DNA from: Hafnia psychrotolerans
GTDB taxonomy: Bacteria; Pseudomonadota; Gammaproteobacteria; Enterobacterales; Enterobacteriaceae
Assembly (NCBI RefSeq): GCF_014639435.1
Contig: NZ_BMFZ01000012.1
Location: 62,001 to 126,000, forward strand
Direction of reading: 5' to 3'
DNA: 64,000 nt
The notes beneath the pieces are model-generated. The model saw only the letters and a list, made by a program, of their open reading frames with translations. It made no database searches and was not told the DNA's origin. A program made the position numbers and the translations under genes. Shown in pieces: positions 63,373 to 64,000 of this stretch; the stretch's first letter is position 1; every line of letters begins with the position of its first letter.

Positions 63373-64000
63373 TCTTTATGAGAAGTACGATTTAAAACAA
63401 GTCATTAATGCTTCCGGCCGCATGACGGCGCTGGGCGTTTCTACCCCGCGCGAAGAAGTGGCCGATGTGGTTAATACCGGTCTGAATCACTACTTCGAAA
63501 TGAAGGATTTAGTGAACAAAACCGGCGCGTACATCGCTAAATTGCTCGGCGTTGAAAATGCCGTCGTGGTGTCCTGCGCGTCTGCCGGTATTGCGCAATC
63601 CATCGCGGCTGTGATTGTGAAAGACAATGCATGGCTACTGGAAAACCTGCACGGCGCACCACTGGACTTGCCGCACGACATCGTGCTGCCGAAAGGCCAC
63701 AATGTTAACTACGGTGCGCCGGTACAGACCATGGTGCTGATGGGCGGTGGCAAAGTAGTGGAAGCGGGTTATGCCAACGAATGTTCGGCTGCTCAGCTTG
63801 CCGCCTGCATTACTCCGCGTACCGCCGCCATTCTGTACATCAAGTCACATCATTCGGTGCAGAAAAGTATTCTGTCGGTTAGCGAAGCCGCTGCCGTCGC
63901 GAGGGAACACAACATTCCGCTGATCGTCGACGCTGCTGCCGAAGAAGATCTGACCTGTTATTACAACATGGGGGCTGACTTGGTGATCTACAGCGGTGCC
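63353..64000 (+). CDS. DgaE-like PLP-dependent ammonia lyase, 3' truncated by window edge
   Basis: N-terminal 216 residues of a SelA/DgaE-type PLP enzyme. It begins MMSSNANLYEKYDLKQVINASGRMTALGVSTPREEV, the classic start of this family. Substrate-binding and PLP-contact regions follow (VVSCASAGIAQSIAA, LHGAPLDLPHDIVLP), and the sequence runs into DAAAEEDL; the PLP-binding Lys lies beyond the window. AAGGGAG precedes the ATG at 63353; a second ATG follows. DgaE converts D-glucosaminate-6-phosphate to KDGP with loss of ammonia, but here the partner genes differ, so the substrate is uncertain. Confidence 0.85.
   Translation, partial: MMSSNANLYEKYDLKQVINASGRMTALGVSTPREEVADVVNTGLNHYFEMKDLVNKTGAYIAKLLGVENAVVVSCASAGIAQSIAAVIVKDNAWLLENLHGAPLDLPHDIVLPKGHNVNYGAPVQTMVLMGGGKVVEAGYANECSAAQLAACITPRTAAILYIKSHHSVQKSILSVSEAAAVAREHNIPLIVDAAAEEDLTCYYNMGADLVIYSGA

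Overview
The window is chromosomal DNA from a member of the order Enterobacterales. The conserved core (dusB-fis, prmA-panF-yhdT, accBC, msrPQ, csrD-mreBCD-yhdE-rng-yhdP-tldD, aaeRXAB, darP, pmbA) matches the Escherichia coli gene set closely in order and protein length. An aroQ-type dehydroquinase beside accB and a lysR-cidAB block suggest a Yersiniaceae-like genus (Serratia, Rahnella, Ewingella or a relative) rather than Escherichia. The genus is an inference.

Layout. 1-3.4 kb: the C-terminal part of a CPA1 Na+/H+ antiporter, then a LysR regulator divergent from a CidA/CidB holin-like pair. 3.5-8.2 kb: a complete general amino-acid ABC transporter (yhdWXYZ/aapJQMP type), transcribed leftward from a sigma-54 promoter with NtrC-like sites upstream. 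8.2-10.9 kb: a CTP-synthase-C-terminal-like protein, lpxP and a DoxX gene with a Fur-like box. 11.08-28.06 kb: a 17-kb integrated satellite-type island in the 3' end of fis. 28-37.8 kb: fis-dusB, prmA, panF-yhdT, accBC, aroQ, msrPQ and acuI. 38-58 kb: csrD, mreBCD, yhdE, rng, yhdP, tldD, the aae efflux system, an orphan barstar, darP and pmbA. 58-64 kb: cytochrome b562, rnk, and a poorly characterised operon (PRD protein, SFCGS protein, DUF4312, DUF4311, DUF4310, amidohydrolase, DgaE-like enzyme) that runs off the right edge.

The island is bounded by a 21-bp direct repeat formed by the last codons of fis. fis stays intact on the right, and the island supplies its own copy of the fis terminator. 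Paired GTGTAGTC motifs 12 bp apart lie inside both ends and look like integrase arm sites. In the circular form two Xis-like genes at the right end would lie next to the integrase at the left end. The replication and regulation module resembles P4/PICI satellites: P4-type integrase, AlpA, YlcI/YnfO, an Icd-like protein, small ORFs, an SF3 primase-helicase, and a run of ggtacaggt iterons as candidate origin. The cargo between 17.9 and 26.5 kb includes a PIN-domain gene coupled to a 238-aa partner, a DprA-like/ComF-like phosphoribosyltransferase pair, two tandem paralogues of unknown function, a glycine-rich tail-fibre protein without any other virion genes, and a second repeat array (TTGACACTTT) in front of an HTH protein. 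Several decayed gene fragments lie between the cargo genes.

Most interesting for follow-up: the DprA/PRTase pair, the PIN module, the second repeat array with its HTH gene, the tail-fibre cargo, and the DUF4310-4312 operon at the right end. Its layout parallels the E. coli yhf operon and may encode an undescribed transporter plus catabolic pathway. No rRNA, tRNA, CRISPR array or insertion sequence was seen.
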